Assembly: GCA_027673765.1 (NCBI GenBank)
Contig: JAQDWB010000005.1
Location: 1-64,000 of the forward strand
Reading direction: 5' to 3'
Length of the DNA: 64,000 nucleotides
Origin: Coriobacteriaceae bacterium AM113-163
Lineage (GTDB): Bacteria; Actinomycetota; Coriobacteriia; Coriobacteriales; Coriobacteriaceae
Shown: positions 9,311 through 16,876 of the stretch, one piece after another
Numbering within the stretch: position 1 is the first letter of the stretch
Layout of the letters: each line of letters begins with the position of its first letter
Made by a program: the position numbers and the translations under genes
Notes under the pieces: generated by a model
Databases searched by the model: none
What the model was told of the DNA's origin: nothing
The model's input: only the letters and a program-made list of their open reading frames with translations

Positions 9311-10407
9311 TATTTACCTCCAATAACGTCAGCAATTCGCTCGCTCGCATGCCCGTCACCGTAGGGGTTCGAGGCATGACTCATGGCCTCGTACTCGGTC
9401 TGATCAGAGAGCAGGCGGCTGAACTCGCGGTAGATGACGTCCTCCTCGGTGCCGACGAGCTTCAGCGTGCCGGCGGCCACGCCCTCGGGGCGCTCGGTGG
9501 TGTCGCGCATGACGAGCACCGGCTTGCCCAGGCTCGGGGCCTCCTCCTGGATACCGCCGGAGTCGGTGAGGATGAGGTGGCTCGCCGCCATGAAGTTGTG
9601 GAAGTCGAGCACCTCGAGCGGGTCGATGATGTGGAGCCTGTCGAAGCCGTCCAGTTCCTCGTGTGCCGCCTTGCGGACGAGCGGGTTCATGTGGATGGGG
9701 TAGATCGCCTTGGTGTCGGGGTGCTCCTCCATCACGCGGCGGATGGCGCGGAACATGCGGTGCATGGGCTCGCCCAGGTTCTCGCGGCGATGCGCCGTGA
9801 TGAGGATGAGGCGGGAGCCCTCGGCCCAATCGAGCTCGGGGTGGGAGTAGCCCTCGCGCACGGTGGTGCGCAGTGCGTCGATGCCGGTGTTGCCGGTGAC
9901 CCAGATCCCGGACTCGGGCTTGCCCTCGCCGAGCAGGTTCTGCTTGCTCGCCTCCGTGGGCGCGAAGTAGTACTCGCTCACGATGTCGACCGCCTGGCGG
10001 TTGAACTCCTCCGGCCAGGGGCTGTAGATGTCGTGCGTGCGCAGGCCGGCCTCCACATGCCCCACGGGGATCTGCAGGTAGAAGCACGCGAGCGCCGCGG
10101 CGAAGCTGGTCGTGGTGTCACCGTGGACCAGGACCACGTCGGGCCTCTCGTCCTCGAGGACAGCTTTGAGCTTGACCAGCACGTCACACGTCACGTCGAA
10201 CAGCGTCTGGCCCGGCTTCATGATCGCCAGGTCGTGGTCGGGAGTCACGTCGAAGACGCGCAGAACCTGGTCCAGCATCTCGCGGTGCTGGCCGGTCACG
10301 GTCACGACGGTCTTAAACTCATCCGTACGCGCCTTGAGCTCGTTGACGAGCGGGCACATCTTGATTGCCTCCGGGCGGGTGCCGAAGACGAGCATTACCT
10401 TCTTCAA
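9310..10407 (-). CDS. wecB: UDP-N-acetylglucosamine 2-epimerase (non-hydrolysing)
   Basis: 365 residues. Converts UDP-GlcNAc to UDP-ManNAc, the substrate of the next enzyme (wecC). Family motifs are all present: FGTRPEAIKMCPL, HGDTTTSFAAALA, GHVEAGLRT, TGNTGIDAL and DSGGIQEEAPSLGKPVL, including the conserved Glu/His catalytic positions. The start is TTG at 10407 with AGGAG 8 bases upstream; an open frame continues up to 10623 but is low-complexity Arg/Gly-rich shadow sequence. The last ~50 bases drop in GC, marking the junction with the variable module. Confidence 0.95.
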   Translation of the reverse strand: MKKVMLVFGTRPEAIKMCPLVNELKARTDEFKTVVTVTGQHREMLDQVLRVFDVTPDHDLAIMKPGQTLFDVTCDVLVKLKAVLEDERPDVVLVHGDTTTSFAAALACFYLQIPVGHVEAGLRTHDIYSPWPEEFNRQAVDIVSEYYFAPTEASKQNLLGEGKPESGIWVTGNTGIDALRTTVREGYSHPELDWAEGSRLILITAHRRENLGEPMHRMFRAIRRVMEEHPDTKAIYPIHMNPLVRKAAHEELDGFDRLHIIDPLEVLDFHNFMAASHLILTDSGGIQEEAPSLGKPVLVMRDTTERPEGVAAGTLKLVGTEEDVIYREFSRLLSDQTEYEAMSHASNPYGDGHASERIADVIGGK

Positions 10408-10436
10408 AACGATTTCTCCTGAAGAGTCACATGGAC

Positions 10437-11654
10437 TTACAGCTTGTAGACGTTCTCTCCGTCGCCGCAGACGTTGCGCGGGTCGATGAGGACGCGCTCT
10501 CCGAAGATGCCGGGGTTGTCCGTGACCTGGGAGTGGCCGACCATCACGATCACCATCTCCAGACCGTCCAGGAACTCCTCCATGGAATGGACCTGGCCGG
10601 GAACCTCGTCGCGCTCGACCCACGGGTCGTAGACCTTGACGGAGCCCGCGCAGAGGTGCTCGGACATGGACTCGAGCATCTGCAGCGTCGGGGACTCGCG
10701 GACGTCGTCGACGTTCTCCTTGTAGGTGAGGCCGTAGATGCCGACCTTGGAGGCGTCAGCGATGCCGCGCTCCGCCATGACCTCATGGGCCCGGTGCATG
10801 ACGTACTCGGGCATGGAGGCGTTGGTCTGAAGGGCGAGGCGGATAAAGTTGGCCGTCTCGGGGTAGTCGCCGACCAGGAACCACGGGTCGACCGGGATGC
10901 AGTGGCCGCCGACGCCCGGGCCGGGGTTGAGGATGTTCACGCGCGGGTGCTTGTTGGCGATGCGGATGACCTCGGCGACGTCCATGCCGCCGATGCGGCA
11001 GATCTTGGCGAGCTCGTTGGAGAAGGCGATGTTCACCGCGCGGAAGGTGTTCTCGACGACCTTGGTCATCTCGGCGGTGCGGATGTCGGTGACGGAGATC
11101 TCGCCCTGGCAGAAGCTGGCGTAGACCTTCGCCACGGCCTCGCCCACCTCGGGGTCGTCGGCGCCGATGGTGCGGTTGTTGTGCAGCAGCTCGTAGACCA
11201 TGTTGCCCGGGATGATGCGCTCGGGGGCGTGGACGAGCCTGACGTCCTCGCGGCCGGCCTCTATGAGTAGCGGGCGAACGAAGCGGTCGATGGTGTTGGG
11301 CGAGACGGTGGACTCGACTACGAGCACGGCGCCCTCGGGCGCGACCTCGAGGACGGTCTTGCAGGCCGCCACGACGTAGCAGGGGTCGATCTTCTTGTCT
11401 AGCTTGTCGTAGGGAGTGGGGACCGAGACGATGTAGGTGTCGCAGACCTGGTAGTCGGTGGAGAACTTGATTCCGGACTTCAGGGCGTCGGCGAACAGCT
11501 CGTCCAGGCCCTCCTCCTTGAAGGTAGTCTTGCCGGCGTTGAGCGTGGCGACGAGCTCCTCGTTGTAATCCGTGCCCACGACCTCCACGCCGTGGGATGC
11601 CATCATGAGGGCGGTGGGCAGGCCGATGTAGCCGAGACCGATAACGTTAACCAT
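10437..11654 (-). CDS. wecC: UDP-N-acetyl-D-mannosamine dehydrogenase
   Basis: 405 residues of the UDP-glucose/GDP-mannose dehydrogenase family. An N-terminal Rossmann motif (VIGLGYIGLPTALMMA), the central ESTVSPNTIDRFV, and the catalytic cysteine in GPGVGGHCIPVDPWFL are visible. With WecB it gives UDP-ManNAcA, an acidic capsule sugar. Spacing to tagA is two bases and to wecB about 30 bases. UDP-glucose dehydrogenase is the main alternative, but adjacency to wecB and 405 residues favour ManNAc. Confidence 0.92.
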   Translation of the reverse strand: MVNVIGLGYIGLPTALMMASHGVEVVGTDYNEELVATLNAGKTTFKEEGLDELFADALKSGIKFSTDYQVCDTYIVSVPTPYDKLDKKIDPCYVVAACKTVLEVAPEGAVLVVESTVSPNTIDRFVRPLLIEAGREDVRLVHAPERIIPGNMVYELLHNNRTIGADDPEVGEAVAKVYASFCQGEISVTDIRTAEMTKVVENTFRAVNIAFSNELAKICRIGGMDVAEVIRIANKHPRVNILNPGPGVGGHCIPVDPWFLVGDYPETANFIRLALQTNASMPEYVMHRAHEVMAERGIADASKVGIYGLTYKENVDDVRESPTLQMLESMSEHLCAGSVKVYDPWVERDEVPGQVHSMEEFLDGLEMVIVMVGHSQVTDNPGIFGERVLIDPRNVCGDGENVYKL

Positions 11655-11656
11655 TG

Positions 11657-12415
11657 CTATTCACCTTTCTTAGCGAACTTGTATTTATACGTGAGGGCGA
11701 CGAATTTTAGGTTGCCGATGATGTAGCGTTTCCACAGCCTTCCGGGCTCCTGGATGAAGCGGTAGAGCCACTCCAGGCCGTGCTTCTGCATCCACGTCGG
11801 AGCTCGGTCGGTTACGCCGGCAACAACATCGAAGCTGCCGCCGACGCCCATGACGAAGGGGATTCCGATCTGGTCGATGTACTTGTGGACCCAGTACTCT
11901 TTCTTGGGAGAGGAGAAAGCGACGAACATCATGTCGGCTCCCGAGGCGGCCATATCGGATACGATCTGGGGCTCGTCCGCCTCGGTGAAGTAGCCGTTGC
12001 GATACCCTGCGATCTGGATGCCCGGGTACCTGTCCTCGAAAATCGCTTTGACCTTGGTGACCACCTCTTCCTTCGCCCCGAAGAGGTAGATGCGGTAGCC
12101 CTTCTCGGACGCCAGCCCGACAAGCCTCTGGAACAGGTCGATGCCCGTGACGCGTTCCCCGAGAGGAACCCCCAGCTTTTTCGCCGCCCAGACGATCGAG
12201 GCGCCGTCGGCGTTGATCAGGGGGCATTCGTTGACGATTGACGCGAGCTCGGGATCCGCCTCCATCAGGTTGACCTTGGAGGCGTTGATTACGACATGCT
12301 GGGTCGGAACGCCCCTCGCGATGATCTTATCGATTTCATCCACCGTCTCGTCAAGCGAGATGGCGTTTACATACGTGTTCAGAATTGGATAACGATTGCC
12401 GGCTGACACTAGCAC
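11657..12415 (-). CDS. WecG/TagA/CpsF family glycosyltransferase
   Basis: 252 residues of GT26. Conserved parts are NASKVNLMEADPELASIV, LINADGASIVWAAKKLG with the key Asp, LFGAKEEVVTKV and FVAFSSPKKEYWVHK. These membrane-associated enzymes add ManNAc or ManNAcA to lipid-linked GlcNAc, so it would probably put in the second sugar with the product of WecB/WecC. It overlaps the end of the sugar transferase gene by 7 bases, indicating coupled translation. Confidence 0.92.
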   Translation of the reverse strand: MLVSAGNRYPILNTYVNAISLDETVDEIDKIIARGVPTQHVVINASKVNLMEADPELASIVNECPLINADGASIVWAAKKLGVPLGERVTGIDLFQRLVGLASEKGYRIYLFGAKEEVVTKVKAIFEDRYPGIQIAGYRNGYFTEADEPQIVSDMAASGADMMFVAFSSPKKEYWVHKYIDQIGIPFVMGVGGSFDVVAGVTDRAPTWMQKHGLEWLYRFIQEPGRLWKRYIIGNLKFVALTYKYKFAKKGE

Positions 12416-13206
12416 GCCCCGCTTCCCGTAATTACCTCGACGACAGTGAGTAGAACGATCTTGAGATCCGTGATGACGCCGCGCTTGGCTATGTACTCAA
12501 GGTCGCGCTGGACCATTCCGTCGAAACCCGTTGAATTGCGGTCGGTCACCTGCCACCAGCCGGTGATGCCGGGCTTGACGGCCAGACGCTGCAGGTCGAA
12601 TTCTGTGTACTCGGCCACCTCGTTAGGCAGCGGCGGGCGCGGGCCCACGACGGACATCTGCCCCAGGAACACGTTGACGAACTGCGGAAACTCGTCGATG
12701 GAATGCTTGCGGATGAACCTGCCGATCTTGGTGACGCGGGGGTCCTCCCTCATCTTGAACATGGCGCCGGCGATCTCGTTCTGCCCCTTGAGCTCGGCGA
12801 GGCGCTCGTCGGCGTCCCTGTACATGCTGCGGAACTTCCACATGCGGAAGGTGGACAGGCTGCCGTCGCGGTGGGTCTGGCCCACGCGAATTTGACTGTA
12901 GAACGGGTTGCCCTCGCTCTCCAGGCGGATTGCCGCGGCAAGCACCAGACTCGGCACGGCAATGACGGCCAGCACGCAGCCGCTGAACACGATGTCGAAC
13001 GCGCGCTTGACGGCACGGTAGGCCAGGCGCGAGTTGTCCCAGTCCATGATGGATTGCACAGCCTTATATCGACCGGTGCATTCACGCTGGTCCATAGCCT
13101 GAGCAATCAGCGCTGCCCCCGCGGGCGCATTGCTCTCTGTCACTTCTTTATTAGCAGCCACAATAAAACTTACGTTCCTGTCCCCAGGAACCCCCCCCCC
13201 CCCCAT
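12409..13206 (-). CDS. Initiating undecaprenyl-phosphate sugar-phosphate transferase
   Basis: Up to 265 residues. It moves a sugar-1-phosphate from a nucleotide sugar to undecaprenyl phosphate, the first step of repeat-unit assembly. A single membrane hairpin (about residues 54-78, FDIVFSGCVLAVIAVPSLVL) is followed by the catalytic domain with KFRSMYRDAD, KHSIDEFPQFVNVFLGQMSV, VGPRPPLP and KPGITGWWQV. The long N-terminal domain of WbaP-type enzymes is absent. The start is uncertain: ATG at 13206 runs straight into 13 more G (Met-Gly-Gly-Gly-Gly), while GTG 13161 or ATG 13095 would avoid the tract. See the finding on phase variation. Confidence 0.9.
   Translation of the reverse strand: MGGGGVPGDRNVSFIVAANKEVTESNAPAGAALIAQAMDQRECTGRYKAVQSIMDWDNSRLAYRAVKRAFDIVFSGCVLAVIAVPSLVLAAAIRLESEGNPFYSQIRVGQTHRDGSLSTFRMWKFRSMYRDADERLAELKGQNEIAGAMFKMREDPRVTKIGRFIRKHSIDEFPQFVNVFLGQMSVVGPRPPLPNEVAEYTEFDLQRLAVKPGITGWWQVTDRNSTGFDGMVQRDLEYIAKRGVITDLKIVLLTVVEVITGSGAC
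13191..13204 (-). repeat. Homopolymer tract of 14 G (minus strand) at the start of the sugar transferase
   Basis: Fourteen consecutive C on the plus strand, i.e. 14 G reading in gene direction, the first being the G of the ATG at 13206. It is immediately followed by the perfect hairpin GTTCCTG-GGGA-CAGGAAC (13174-13191). Tracts of this length are prone to slipped-strand mispairing. Confidence 0.9.
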
Positions 13207-13249
13207 CTATGAATCCAAAATCAAGTAATTTGCTAGTGCAACGTCTCCC

Positions 13250-13840
13250 TTACGTTTTGCTGGGCACGTCGAGCGGCAGCAGCTCCCTAAATGTGGAGTC
13301 GCCTTCGCCCACGTCTACCAGGCACCAGCGCTTATGACGGTCGATCTTCTTTACACGGGCTTCTTGCCCCACCAAGGGCCCCTGCTCTATGTGCAACACG
13401 CCGTCATCTATGCGCGCTACGCTGTTGCGCACCACGCCGTCAGCATCCAGCACGCTGCGGTACCAATCCTGCGCATCATCCGGCATGGACATATACGCCC
13501 GCTCCCTACTGCCGGCGATGCGACAGCCAAAACTCAACTGAGCCAGGGCCCTATCGAGCGCGGCGGCATCGTGCGTGGCGACGAAGAAATATTCCTTGTA
13601 CATGGGTTTGGTTTGGAGCGACCAGGCGCCGTCCCGCTTAAACCAGAACTCCTTTTGCATCACAAAAGCGTCCTGCATAAGGTTGTGCGGGATAATGCAG
13701 CGAACCTTTTCACAGGTCTCGCGCTCTTTTCCATTGGGGGTGTGGACCAGATACCAGCGGACGCGGCCGTGCTGGCTGTTGGTGGTGACACCGTTAAATG
13801 CGCCCGGCAGCTGCTCTTGGCGCCGTGCCGTCTGTTCCAT
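13250..13840 (-). CDS. NusG-family processive antiterminator (LoaP/RfaH/UpxY-like)
   Basis: 196 residues with an N-terminal NusG-like domain (RVRWYLVHTPNGKERETCEK; MYKEYFFVATHD) and a C-terminal KOW-type domain (GPLVGQEARVKKIDRHKRW). Specialised NusG paralogues at the head of polysaccharide operons let RNA polymerase read through terminators and pauses over long distances. This one is the first gene of a 13.6-kb operon, which fits. ATG at 13840 follows a GAGGGGGGGA ribosome site. It is preceded by a candidate invertible promoter. The housekeeping NusG is not in this window; this protein is too divergent to be it. Confidence 0.88.
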   Translation of the reverse strand: MEQTARRQEQLPGAFNGVTTNSQHGRVRWYLVHTPNGKERETCEKVRCIIPHNLMQDAFVMQKEFWFKRDGAWSLQTKPMYKEYFFVATHDAAALDRALAQLSFGCRIAGSRERAYMSMPDDAQDWYRSVLDADGVVRNSVARIDDGVLHIEQGPLVGQEARVKKIDRHKRWCLVDVGEGDSTFRELLPLDVPSKT

Positions 13841-13930
13841 GTTATCGTCCCCCCCTCTTTTTGCTTTGCGATGCACGCAAATGCAGGGGCGTTTAGAACA
13901 GGCTTCTCGCTCGCAGCTAGGCGCAGTCGC

Positions 13931-13949
13931 AAAAGTACAGGTTTTTGTA
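13931..13949. repeat. Inverted repeat, left arm of candidate invertible promoter
   Basis: AAAAGTACAGGTTTTTGTA. It pairs with the right arm at 14042-14060 with one mismatch in 19 positions, 15 of them in an uninterrupted block (13935-13949 with 14042-14056). The two arms enclose 92 bases that hold the putative promoter of the capsule operon. Confidence 0.85.
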
Positions 13950-13965
13950 TCTTTCGACAGACGAC

Positions 13966-13994
13966 ATTATACGAGCAATTAATCAGCGTTTGCC
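13966..13994 (-). promoter_or_regulatory. Putative capsule operon promoter inside the invertible segment
   Basis: On the minus strand a perfect TATAAT (13966-13971) lies 17 bases after GGCAAA, a weak -35 match. Transcription would begin near 13959 and reach the antiterminator gene (13840) after about 120 bases. The weak -35 suggests an activator or a low basal level. Inversion of the segment would turn the promoter toward the terminators at 14071-14146. Confidence 0.55.
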
Positions 13995-14041
13995 CAGATT
14001 ACGCAAAATGTACTGCTAGTAGGTACATCTCCATACCCCTC

Positions 14042-14060
14042 TACAAAAACCTGTACCTTT
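14042..14060. repeat. Inverted repeat, right arm of candidate invertible promoter
   Basis: TACAAAAACCTGTACCTTT, the reverse complement (18/19) of 13931-13949. It sits 10 bases from the bidirectional terminator at 14071-14099. Confidence 0.85.
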
Positions 14061-14070
14061 TTGTGCAACA

Positions 14071-14099
14071 AAAAAAGCCGCTTAACCAGCGGCTTTTTT
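14071..14099. terminator. Bidirectional intrinsic terminator between thrS and the capsule promoter
   Basis: AAAAAAGCCGCT-taacc-AGCGGCTTTTTT: a symmetric GC-rich stem with an A-run before and a T-run after, so it works on either strand. It would stop readthrough from thrS into the capsule operon and would also stop plus-strand transcription if the invertible promoter were flipped. Confidence 0.85.
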
Positions 14100-14110
14100 A
14101 TTCGGGCATG

Positions 14111-14146
14111 AAAAAAGGCGACCGCCCTGTGTGGACGGTCGCCTTT
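14111..14146 (-). terminator. thrS intrinsic terminator
   Basis: On the minus strand AAAGGCGACCGTCC, a short loop, then GGCGGTCGCC and six T. It begins about 20 bases past the thrS stop. It forms a tandem pair with the terminator at 14071-14099. Confidence 0.88.
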
Positions 14147-14168
14147 GTTAATTGTTGTGAAGTTTGCC

Positions 14169-15932
14169 TTAGGCGCGGGTCTTGATCTCCTCGAGCACCT
14201 TGGCCACAAACTCGTCAACGCTCATCTGAACGGTCTCGTTGGAACGATCGCGGACGGAGATGTTGCCGGCCTCGACCTCCTTCTCGCCCAGGATGAGCAT
14301 GTAGGGCACGCGGTCGATGCTGCGGGCCTCGCGGATCTTGTAGCCGATCTTCTCGTCGCGGTCGTCGCAGACCACGCGGATGCCGGCCTCCTCCAGCTTG
14401 GCGCACACCTCGTGAGCGTAGTCGCGGCTCTTCTCGGAAACCGGAAGTGCCTTGACCTGAACGGGAGCCAGCCAGGTGGGGAACTTGCCCGCAAAGTGCT
14501 CAATCAGAATACCGATAAAGCGCTCGATGGAACCAAAGCACACGCGATGCAGCATGATGGGACGCTTCTTGGTGCCGTCGGCGTCCACGTACTCCAGGTC
14601 AAAGTTGAGCGGCATCTGGAAGTCGAGCTGGACGGTACCGCACTGCCAGGTACGGCCGAGCGAGTCCTCCAGGTGGAAGTCGATCTTGGGGCCGTAAAAG
14701 GCGCCGTCGCCCTCGTTGACCTCGTAGTCCATGCCCAGCTTCTCCAGAGCGGTGCGCAGGCCCTCCTCGGCGCGAGCCCAGTCCTCGTCCGAACCCATGG
14801 AGTCCTCGGGGCGGGTGGAAAGCTCAACGTGGTACTTAAAGCCAAACTTCTGGTACACGGAGTCGATGAGGTTGACCACGCCCACGATCTCGTCGGTCAG
14901 CTGGTCGGGACGCACAAACAGGTGGGCGTCATCCTGGTTAAAGCAGCGCACGCGGAACAGGCCGTGCAGGGCGCCGCGCAGCTCGTGGCGGTGCACCAGG
15001 CCAATCTCGCCGGCGCGGATGGGCAGCTCGCGGTAGGAATGCGGCTTGGAGGCGTACACCAGCACGCCGCCCGGGCAGTTCATGGGTTTAATGCAGTACT
15101 CTTCGTCGTCGATGACGGTGGAGTACATGTTGTCCTTGTAGTGGTCCCAGTGTCCCGAGGTCTTCCACAGCTGCTTGTTCATGATGAGCGGCGTGGAGAT
15201 CTCCACGTAGCCGGCCTTGTGGTGGATCTCGCGCCAGTAGTCAAGCAGCGTGTTCTTAAGGATCATGCCGTTGGGCAGGAAGAACGGGAAGCCGGGGGCC
15301 TCGTCGCGCATCATAAAGAGGTCCATCTCGCGGCCGATCTTGCGGTGGTCGCGCTTCTTGGCCTCCTCCAGCATGTGCATGTGCTCGTCAAGCTCTTCCT
15401 TGGTGGCAAAGGCGACGCCGTTGATGCGGGTGAGCATCTTGTTGTCCTTGTCGCCCTTCCAGTAGGCGCCCGAGACGCCGGTGAGCTTAAAGGCCTTGAG
15501 CGCCTTGGTGTAGCAGATGTGGGGGCCGACGCACATATCAATGTAGTCGCCCTGCTGGTAGAAGGTGATGCGGGCGTCGTCGTCCAGGTCGCCAATGTGC
15601 TCGACCTTGTACTTCTCGCCGCGCTCCTCCATAAGGGCGATGGCCTCGGCGCGGGGCTTCTCGTACACGGAGAACTTGAGGTTCTCCTTGACGATCTTCT
15701 TCATCTCGGCCTCGATCGCGGGGAAGTCGTCCTCGCTGATCTTGACGCCCTCGGGCAGGTCGACGTCGTAGTAGAAGCCGTTGTCGGTCGCAGGACCGTA
15801 GGCAAAGTCGGCCTGGGGGTACAGGCGCTTGATGGCCTGCGCCATGATGTGCGCGGCGGAGTGGCGGATGACGTGCGTGACCTCGTCCTGCGGGAGCTCG
15901 GCCACCGAACCGTCATTGTAGAGTGCCTTCAT
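14169..15932 (-). CDS. thrS: Threonyl-tRNA synthetase
   Basis: 587 residues, class II synthetase charging tRNA-Thr. The N2 editing domain has HSAAHIMAQAIKRLYP (the HxxxH zinc/editing motif), and the catalytic core has motif 2 and 3 regions (ELPIRAGEIGLVHRHE; PIMLHRVCFGSIERFIGIL), followed by the anticodon-binding domain. It starts directly at the N2 domain, so the N-terminal TGS domain seen in 640-residue enzymes is missing. ATG 15932 (MKALYNDGSV) has GAGGAGA about 11 bases upstream; the frame to 16043 is not coding-like. Monocistronic, with its own promoter and tandem terminators. Confidence 0.95.
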   Translation of the reverse strand: MKALYNDGSVAELPQDEVTHVIRHSAAHIMAQAIKRLYPQADFAYGPATDNGFYYDVDLPEGVKISEDDFPAIEAEMKKIVKENLKFSVYEKPRAEAIALMEERGEKYKVEHIGDLDDDARITFYQQGDYIDMCVGPHICYTKALKAFKLTGVSGAYWKGDKDNKMLTRINGVAFATKEELDEHMHMLEEAKKRDHRKIGREMDLFMMRDEAPGFPFFLPNGMILKNTLLDYWREIHHKAGYVEISTPLIMNKQLWKTSGHWDHYKDNMYSTVIDDEEYCIKPMNCPGGVLVYASKPHSYRELPIRAGEIGLVHRHELRGALHGLFRVRCFNQDDAHLFVRPDQLTDEIVGVVNLIDSVYQKFGFKYHVELSTRPEDSMGSDEDWARAEEGLRTALEKLGMDYEVNEGDGAFYGPKIDFHLEDSLGRTWQCGTVQLDFQMPLNFDLEYVDADGTKKRPIMLHRVCFGSIERFIGILIEHFAGKFPTWLAPVQVKALPVSEKSRDYAHEVCAKLEEAGIRVVCDDRDEKIGYKIREARSIDRVPYMLILGEKEVEAGNISVRDRSNETVQMSVDEFVAKVLEEIKTRA

Positions 15933-16002
15933 GGGTATGTTTTCTCCTCTCGGATGCCTGATGCAAGTGCGTGCGATGCGCTCGGCGTTTTTGACTTGCA
16001 TC

Positions 16003-16030
16003 ATTATAGGCAGGTTGCCTTGGTATACAA
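16003..16030 (-). promoter_or_regulatory. Putative thrS promoter
   Basis: On the minus strand TTGTAT (16025-16030), a 16-base spacer and a perfect TATAAT (16003-16008). The predicted leader is about 64 bases, too short for a T-box riboswitch. Confidence 0.6.
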
Positions 16031-16031
16031 G

Positions 16032-16062
16032 CGCCCGCCGCACCTTAATGGCACGGCGGGCG
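16032..16062. terminator. GC-rich hairpin downstream of the zinc-ribbon gene
   Basis: Arms CGCCCGCCG and CGGCGGGCG with a 13-base loop. It lies 80 bases past the minus-strand zinc-ribbon gene, so it may end that transcript, but the T-run (ATTTTC) is on the plus-strand side, making the direction uncertain. Confidence 0.45.
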
Positions 16063-16141
16063 ATTTTCTACGCATGCTTCATCGTGTGGGGGCGGGGCTG
16101 CGGGGCGCGCGTGGCTTGCGGCCGGCCCGGCGATGGATGCG

Positions 16142-16573
16142 TTACTGGATGCGAGTTCGGCAGTAGGGGCAGACCTTCCAGTGCGCGTCGAGCGGGCGAT
16201 GGCAGCTGGGGCACACGTTGCGAACCTGGGTGTCGCACACCGGGCACACGACAAAGTCCTTCTCGATAGGCGCGCCGCACTGCGGGCAGGTGCCGTACTG
16301 GGCAAGCTGGCGCTCGCGCAGGGCCATGTCCAGCTCCTGCTCCTCGCGGTCGGCAGCGTAGGAGTGCGGGCGAAGGACCAGGTAGGCGATGAGGCCCACA
16401 AACGGGATGAGGGCGATGATGCCCCATGCCACGTAGGCGCTGGCGCCGCGGCGGCGAGCGTCGATGAACACATAGACGACCGACAGCACGTACAGGGCGA
16501 TGATAAAGCCCACGAAGGCATAGACGACGCCCATAAGCTGCGGTGACATGAGCTCGTTGATGTATTTGGACAT
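16142..16573 (-). CDS. Small membrane protein with double zinc ribbon
   Basis: 143 residues. Two membrane segments (about residues 12-36 and 45-66, separated by DARRRGASAYVAWG, which resembles the phospholipase D N-terminal-like segment) lead to a cytoplasmic tail. The tail carries paired zinc-binding knuckles: CPQC...CPVC and CPSC...CPYC. Such treble or double zinc ribbons are common in small membrane proteins of unknown role. It stands alone between thrS and the GlpA-like operon. No function can be assigned. Confidence 0.8.
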   Translation of the reverse strand: MSKYINELMSPQLMGVVYAFVGFIIALYVLSVVYVFIDARRRGASAYVAWGIIALIPFVGLIAYLVLRPHSYAADREEQELDMALRERQLAQYGTCPQCGAPIEKDFVVCPVCDTQVRNVCPSCHRPLDAHWKVCPYCRTRIQ

Positions 16574-16672
16574 TGAGGTGTACCTTTCGGAATATTTACA
16601 GTCCGGTCAAGTTTACCACGGGGTTTGTTTATATGGGACCACGGCCGGGTACGGGGCTGGCGCGGACACAAA

Positions 16673-16817
16673 CATCTCAATCTGTAACAGGTGGGAGCGG
16701 AATCCGGGTCTAGGTGTTACAGATCGAGACGAACGGAAGGGGCGCCAGACTAACGTCTCAATCTGTAACATCTGGAACCCAAATCCTCGTCTAACTGTTA
16801 CAGATCGAGACGAACGG
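16673..16817. repeat. Two direct copies of a 64-base palindromic unit
   Basis: Unit A at 16673-16736 and unit B at 16754-16817. Each begins with TCTCAATCTGTAACA and ends with GTTACAGATCGAGACGAACGG; the two ends are near-perfect reverse complements, so each copy can fold into a stem of about 16 pairs around a variable centre. The outer parts are almost identical while the centres differ, which indicates selection or gene conversion on the stems. Confidence 0.8.
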
Positions 16818-16830
16818 TTTCCATAGTTGT

Positions 16831-16876
16831 CGGCAGACGAGGTTGTCGACGTTACCGGGTCTCGCCTCGTCTGCCG
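16831..16876. repeat. 12-bp perfect inverted repeat upstream of the GlpA-like operon
   Basis: CGGCAGACGAGG (16831-16842) and CCTCGTCTGCCG (16865-16876), separated by 22 bases. It could be a terminator-like hairpin or an operator; there is no T-run. It lies between the paired repeats and the plus-strand operon. Confidence 0.6.

Noticed and set aside
9349..10422. Long plus-strand open frames opposite wecB, wecC, thrS, valS, clpX, tig, xdhD and the hyf genes
   Set aside because: These are antisense shadows of GC-rich genes, with His/Val/Arg-rich translations and no motifs.
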